From an uncultured Alkalilimnicola sp. (lineage in GTDB: Bacteria; Pseudomonadota; Gammaproteobacteria; Nitrococcales; AK92), in the NCBI GenBank assembly GCA_937951875.1, contig CALGAN010000002.1, forward strand, positions 1 to 64,000: a stretch of DNA of 64,000 nucleotides, given 5' to 3'. The notes beneath the pieces were generated by a model. That model worked only from the letters and a program-made list of their open reading frames with translations. It had not been told where the DNA came from and searched no databases. Every line of letters starts with the position of its first letter. The first letter of the stretch is position 1. Both the position numbers and the translations under genes were made by a program. This document shows, one piece after another, positions 63,909-64,000 of the stretch.

Positions 63909-64000
63909 ATGAAGCTAGTAACCGCGATCATCAAGCCGTTCAAGCTCGATGACGTGCGCGAGGCGTTGTCCGAGATCGGGGTGCAGGGCATCACGGTCAC
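63909..64000 (+). CDS. glnK: nitrogen regulatory protein P-II (GlnK), 3' end outside the window
   Basis: The first 30 codons read KLVTAIIKPFKLDDVREALS then EIGVQGITV, the classical N-terminus of the GlnB/GlnK P-II family that senses 2-oxoglutarate and glutamine. AGGAAGG precedes the ATG. The sigma-54/NtrC promoter and the adjacent ubiK make GlnK (with amtB expected next) more likely than GlnB. Confidence 0.92.
   Translation, partial: MKLVTAIIKPFKLDDVREALSEIGVQGITV

Overview
The window is about 64 kb of GC-rich (roughly two-thirds G+C), densely coding chromosomal DNA. It most likely comes from a gammaproteobacterium near the Xanthomonadales/Nevskiales/Pseudomonas side of the class. The evidence is a YcgL-domain gene (a gammaproteobacterial marker), BaeR, mdoGH, SixA, the ubiK-glnK pair, a phasin plus a PHA-type thiolase, and REP-like 'GTGGGAGCGGC' repeats. 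The genus cannot be fixed from the sequence alone. No rRNA, tRNA, CRISPR array, transposase, integrase or phage gene was seen.

Layout. 1-2621: 3' part of a BaeR-type response regulator and a membrane-associated patatin. 2622-9083: an iron-uptake locus with a Fur-box-like site, a TonB-dependent siderophore receptor, a PiuC-type hydroxylase and a PepSY/flavoreductase fusion, with a MITE-like inverted-repeat element and a REP-bearing tandem repeat in the gaps. 9126-17922: a monoacylglycerol-lipase-like hydrolase, an unknown outer-membrane barrel, and the osmoregulated periplasmic glucan operon mdoG-(small ORF)-mdoH, in which the N-terminal part of MdoH appears to be a separate gene. 18132-25693: thiolase, CBS protein, YcgL, a CbiM-like membrane protein, a chemoreceptor, a CHRD protein and a UvrD-family helicase. 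26005-31231: three c-di-GMP-type signalling proteins, one with a destroyed GGDEF motif. 31239-40166: a small unknown gene, an Atm1-type exporter, a beta-oxidation pair (FadB-like plus thiolase), a hydrolase, a MATE pump and a thioesterase. 40342-46013: a second thioesterase and a Liv-type ABC importer with a fused permease-ATPase. 46193-54355: a mixed block of GNAT, DEAD-box helicase, several very small proteins, MFS pump, phasin, rhomboid, NnrU, MarC and SixA. 54486-57719: a 1077-residue MalT/SARP-like ATPase regulator. 57720-59260: a region without a convincing intact gene, holding a candidate small RNA with a strong terminator and gene fragments. 59272-63262: a tightly overlapping four-gene operon. 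63323-64000: ubiK and the start of glnK, separated by NtrC-like and sigma-54 promoter sites.

The most interesting part is the operon at 59272-63262. Its second gene has a MotA/ExbB/ZorA-like four-helix membrane core followed by a roughly 450-residue coiled-coil tail. Its third has a MotB/ZorB-like single helix with a membrane Asp and an OmpA-type peptidoglycan-binding domain. The flanking genes are DUF3348-like and DUF2894-like proteins. Together they look like a proton-driven stator or rotary motor of unknown purpose, related in architecture to Zorya ZorAB but without ZorC/D/E. All family names are from recognition by eye; no database search was run.
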